Assembly: GCA_002344075.1 (NCBI GenBank)
Contig: DDTM01000108.1
Span: forward strand, 6,418 to 22,242
From: Bacteroidetes bacterium UBA2364
Lineage (GTDB): Bacteria; Bacteroidota; Rhodothermia; Rhodothermales; UBA2364
Direction: 5' to 3'
DNA length: 15,825 nt
In this document: piece by piece, positions 13,281-15,825 of the stretch
Numbering within the stretch: the stretch's first letter is position 1
Layout of the letters: each line of letters opens with the position of its first letter
Notes under the pieces: generated by a model
What the model was told of the DNA's origin: nothing
What the model saw: the letters and a program-made list of their open reading frames with translations, nothing else
Databases searched by the model: none
Translations under genes and position numbers: made by a program

Positions 13281-13451
13281 TCTATTTTGAGCATTCGGTA
13301 TTTGTACACTATTGTGCTTCTTCAACTTACACCATTCTCTTTTTATAATCAATTAATTTATTAAAAAAGAATAGTCTAATTTTCATATTTTCAATCTTAG
13401 CTTTAAGAAGATATACAATAAGAGAAAACCTTTCGCCGAATAAATTTCGAC

Positions 13452-14255
13452 ATGTGTACTTTATTTCTCGCAATAGGACAACATCCCCAATTTCCCTTTG
13501 TTCTGGCGGGGAATCGGGATGAATTCTACGAACGCGCTACTCAACCTGCCGGATGGTGGCCCGAATTTCCGGATGTTTTTGGTGGGCGTGACTTGGCAGG
13601 TGGTGGTACATGGCTGGGTATTACAAAATCCGGACGCTTTGCCACCCTCACCAATTATCGAGACCTCAAGAACCTGATACCAAATGCCCCTACACGGGGA
13701 GCAGTGGTATCAGGTTTTCTGACAAGTGATAAACATCCTTTAGATTATTTACAGGAACTGATTCCTACCTTGAATCAATATAATGGCTTCAACCTATTAG
13801 CCGGATGGCTAAAAAACAAAAGTGACGTACCCGAAATCTGGTATTTGCACCATGGGCAAGAGACATCTTCCCCTGTACCCATAAAACTCGAATCCGGAAT
13901 TTATGGGCTTTCAAATGCGGCCCTTAATACATCTTGGCCCAAAGTAGCCATAGGGCGAAAGCGTTTTTCAGATGCTTTACAAAAGGAAACCCCAAAACCA
14001 GCGCATTTCCTTGCCATGCTTGAAGATGAAACCATATACCCAGACGAAAATTTACCCAAAACAGGCGTTTCACAAGAATGGGAACGGGTACTCTCGGCCA
14101 TCTGCATCCGATCTTCGGCCTATGGAACACGGGTAAACTCGGTTTTACAAGCAGACACCAAAGGATTGTTGCATTTTTGGGAACGTACCTATCTTCATAG
14201 CATCCAAGATTATGAGGTAAAAAACACTTTTATCCAGACGATACCTTTACCATAA
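13452..14255 (+). CDS. NRDE/TANGO2-family protein
   Basis: The 267-residue protein is a full-length NRDE (PF05742, TANGO2-like) member. The start MCTLFLA exposes Cys2, and AGNRDEFYERAT carries the diagnostic NRDE at 21-24, followed by GGRDLAGGGTWLGI (44-57) and TLTNYRD (65-71). The family has an Ntn-hydrolase-like layout in which Cys2 would be the nucleophile, but no reaction is established for bacterial members; human TANGO2 is tied to lipid or haem metabolism. There is no signal peptide, so it should be cytoplasmic. The start is fixed by the need for Cys at position 2. It is divergent from the sigma factor and is followed after 24 bp by the GmhB-like gene on the same strand, so the two probably share a transcript. 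Confidence 0.93.
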   Translation: MCTLFLAIGQHPQFPFVLAGNRDEFYERATQPAGWWPEFPDVFGGRDLAGGGTWLGITKSGRFATLTNYRDLKNLIPNAPTRGAVVSGFLTSDKHPLDYLQELIPTLNQYNGFNLLAGWLKNKSDVPEIWYLHHGQETSSPVPIKLESGIYGLSNAALNTSWPKVAIGRKRFSDALQKETPKPAHFLAMLEDETIYPDENLPKTGVSQEWERVLSAICIRSSAYGTRVNSVLQADTKGLLHFWERTYLHSIQDYEVKNTFIQTIPLP

Positions 14256-14279
14256 CCTCCCCTAATGATGATGTAACCG

Positions 14280-14999
14280 ATGGAAAATTGGGAAAATGCA
14301 AAACTGGCAAGGTTGTTAGAGGAATTTAGTGAATCGTGGCCGGACACCGAAGTACCTTCCGATCCCTCCGCACCCCACCAGAATATACCTCTACGCACCG
14401 GAAATCGTCCAGCCGTTTTTTTTGATCGCGACGGAACCCTTAATGAAGAGGTACAATATCTACACCGGATTGCGGATTTCCGTTGGATTGAAGGTGTGCC
14501 AGAAGCCATTCGCTGGCTCAATGAAAACGGCTATGCGGTTATTGTGGTAACCAACCAGGCAGGTATTGCCCGTGGCTATTATGACGAGGCAGATGTATTT
14601 AAATTACATATATTTATGCAAGACGAATTGATAAAAGCAAATGCCCATATTGATGCCTTCTATTACTCACCTTATCATCCGGATGGCATCGTGGAGGCAT
14701 ATCGAAAAGACCACCCAGATCGAAAACCGGGTACTGGTATGTTTGAGAAGGCAATAGAAGAGTGGGGGTTAGATCCAAAACATTCGTTTGTTATTGGAGA
14801 CCGGAATACAGATATTGAGGCGGGACGCGCGTTGGGCATGATGTCCTTGCTGGTGCTTACTGGATATGGACGGTCTGAACGTTACGAAACACTGGCCCAT
14901 TTTATCGTCAATGATGTAGCAGACGCAGTGGCGCACATAGAGATGCTCCATATTCGTAAACAAAAAGGGTTGACCTCTGACCTCTGGGATACGCCCTGA
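14280..14999 (+). CDS. GmhB/HisB-N-like HAD phosphatase lacking the zinc-binding residues
   Basis: The 239-residue protein has an HAD-IIIA core: nucleophile motif FFDRDGTLN with Asp49 and Asp51, VVTNQAGIARGYY (89-101) with Thr91, Lys149 in DRKPGTGM, and GDRNTD (173-178). This matches D-glycero-D-manno-heptose 1,7-bisphosphate 7-phosphatase, which supplies heptose for LPS or S-layer glycans. E. coli GmhB binds zinc with C92, H94, C107 and C109; the aligned positions here are Ser130, Tyr132, His145 and Asp147, so the metal site is lost although the loop length is kept. A 43-residue N-terminal extension precedes the core; it lacks an internal Met, so a shorter ATG start is not available. Substrate is therefore uncertain: heptose bisphosphate, histidinol phosphate or another sugar phosphate. 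It follows the NRDE gene by 24 bp. Confidence 0.85.
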   Translation: MENWENAKLARLLEEFSESWPDTEVPSDPSAPHQNIPLRTGNRPAVFFDRDGTLNEEVQYLHRIADFRWIEGVPEAIRWLNENGYAVIVVTNQAGIARGYYDEADVFKLHIFMQDELIKANAHIDAFYYSPYHPDGIVEAYRKDHPDRKPGTGMFEKAIEEWGLDPKHSFVIGDRNTDIEAGRALGMMSLLVLTGYGRSERYETLAHFIVNDVADAVAHIEMLHIRKQKGLTSDLWDTP

Positions 15000-15758
15000 T
15001 CAATATGGCTTTTCGGCGGTGAGGGTCTCCATGAGATTTTTCACGCCAATAGGCCCATTGTGATACAAGAAAGGTTCTGCATATTTCGCCCCAATCCGAT
15101 AGCCAAAGGTACGAGCGCGAGCCTCAAGCCATTCCATGAAAGCTGGCGAGGAAATGAAAGTTTCCGGCTCGTCGGTAGCCGGATTATACGACTTAGACCA
15201 AAATTGCGACCGAAAGGCCTGCATAGCGGACACACGCTGATCCCATACTTCGGTCACATCCACCACCAAGGTCGGCTCCATATCTTCCATAACCGATTGA
15301 AAATAGTGGAGAACATGACTCGGTCGCCACGGTGCTTGCTCGGTCCCATCCTTTTCGTGCGTTGCAATCTTACGAAGTCCGGCATAAAAAATAGCCTCTA
15401 AAGACAAAACAGCAGCATTCGGGTGGTCAGGATGGCGGTCTTTAGGAGCATTCACCAATACAAGATGGGGTCTATACCGACGCAGAACTTCAATGACTTT
15501 GCGGCGATTTTCAGGGGTGTTTTCAATGTGGCCGTCCGGAATACCCAAGTTTTCCCGCGCATGTATGCCCATCACCCGCGAGGCTTCTGCCGCTTCTAAA
15601 GCACGAAGTTCAGGTGTTCCACGAGAACCCAACTCCCCCCGCGTGAAGTCCACAACCCCTACGCGATAACCTTGCTTAACCAACAAGCAGACCGTACCTC
15701 CGCAGGAAAGTTCAATATCATCCGGATGAGCGGCAAATGCCAAAACGTCTAATTTCAT
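15000..15758 (-). CDS. bshB1: Bacillithiol biosynthesis deacetylase BshB1
   Basis: The 252-residue protein is a LmbE/PIG-L family zinc deacetylase of the BshB1 type. It removes the acetyl group from GlcNAc-malate to give GlcN-malate, the second step of bacillithiol synthesis between BshA and BshC. The zinc site is visible: His11 and Asp14 in AAHPDD (9-14) and His112 in HPDH (109-112). TRGELGSRGTPELRA (39-53) and the C-terminal KYAEPFLYHNGPIGV (225-239, giving substrate-side contacts) are typical of BshB1 rather than MshB. I chose the ATG at 15756-15758, which gives MKLDVLAFAAHPDD and an A-rich leader; an in-frame ATG at 15803 would add 15 residues not seen in the family. Its TGA abuts the stop of the convergent GmhB-like gene. 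Bacillithiol supports thiol redox control. Confidence 0.95.
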   Translation of the reverse strand: MKLDVLAFAAHPDDIELSCGGTVCLLVKQGYRVGVVDFTRGELGSRGTPELRALEAAEASRVMGIHARENLGIPDGHIENTPENRRKVIEVLRRYRPHLVLVNAPKDRHPDHPNAAVLSLEAIFYAGLRKIATHEKDGTEQAPWRPSHVLHYFQSVMEDMEPTLVVDVTEVWDQRVSAMQAFRSQFWSKSYNPATDEPETFISSPAFMEWLEARARTFGYRIGAKYAEPFLYHNGPIGVKNLMETLTAEKPY

Positions 15759-15825
15759 TTGTGTATCTTGTTTTCGACCAAAGTACAAACAAACTCCTAT
15801 CATATTTCAAAAGGGCAATATTTTT

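Larger units (their letters stand above)
13031..13451. other. Divergent control region between the sigma factor and NRDE genes
   Basis: This 421-bp region must serve the leftward sigma/kinase cluster and the rightward NRDE gene. It holds the tandem 21-bp repeat (13067-13108), a strong hairpin (13253-13280), a weaker inverted repeat acccct/aggggt (13159-13164 with 13196-13201), and an AT-rich stretch at about 13330-13430 upstream of the NRDE start. I see no convincing ORF, tRNA or known RNA family. A small RNA between 13110 and 13290 is possible but not shown. Confidence 0.5.

Noticed and set aside
13110..13290. tRNA, SRP RNA or 6S RNA in the divergent region
   Set aside because: No T-arm or acceptor pairing, no GGAAG-type SRP loop, and no long 6S-type stem could be found.
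15759..15803. Longer BshB1 start at 15803
   Set aside because: The extra 15 residues precede the conserved family start and are not typical of it; the ATG at 15758 has an A-rich leader.

Overview
The window looks like a chromosomal segment of a mid-GC member of the Bacteroidota/Rhodothermota group. Three things point there: a bacillithiol deacetylase (BshB1), a BatC-like TPR protein of the Bacteroidota aerotolerance type, and start codons preceded by A/T-rich leaders without Shine-Dalgarno sequences. The taxonomic call is inference. No rRNA, tRNA, CRISPR array, transposase or phage gene was recognised.

Layout. (1) 1-1968, minus strand: a YdcF/DUF218 membrane protein, a lipoprotein resembling the M949_RS01915 surface-polysaccharide family, and the N-terminal part of a secreted BatC-like TPR protein that runs off the left edge. 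(2) 1969-2868: a structured leader and an RRM RNA-binding protein with an Arg-rich RRDFGDRPP repeat tail, closed by an intrinsic terminator. (3) 2873-3595, minus: peptidase E (PepE) with its full catalytic triad. (4) 3760-13030, minus: a roughly 9.3-kb block in transcription order of ECF sigma factor, transmembrane Ser/Thr kinase with TPR-like C-terminal half, LOG-family phosphoribohydrolase, Ser/Thr kinase-TPR-TM-SUMF1 fusion, and a secreted SUMF1 protein, ending in a good terminator. (5) 13031-13451: a divergent control region with a tandem 21-bp repeat and a strong hairpin. (6) 13452-14999, plus: an NRDE/TANGO2-family protein and a GmhB-like HAD phosphatase. (7) 15000-15758, minus: BshB1, whose stop codon abuts the GmhB-like stop.

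The most interesting unit is the 3760-13030 block. The sigma factor belongs to the family coupled to Ser/Thr kinases and lacks two acidic residues usually found in region 2.2, as in sigma factors activated by phosphorylation. Its adjacent kinase is 13 bp downstream. Further along is a receptor-like kinase whose C-terminal SUMF1 (C-type-lectin-like) domain should lie outside the membrane, next to a secreted protein with the same domain. Neither SUMF1 domain has the cysteines needed for formylglycine synthesis, so both are more likely binding or sensory domains. My working model is envelope sensing, protein phosphorylation and alternative sigma activity. That these genes form one system is inference from order, strand and absence of internal terminators.
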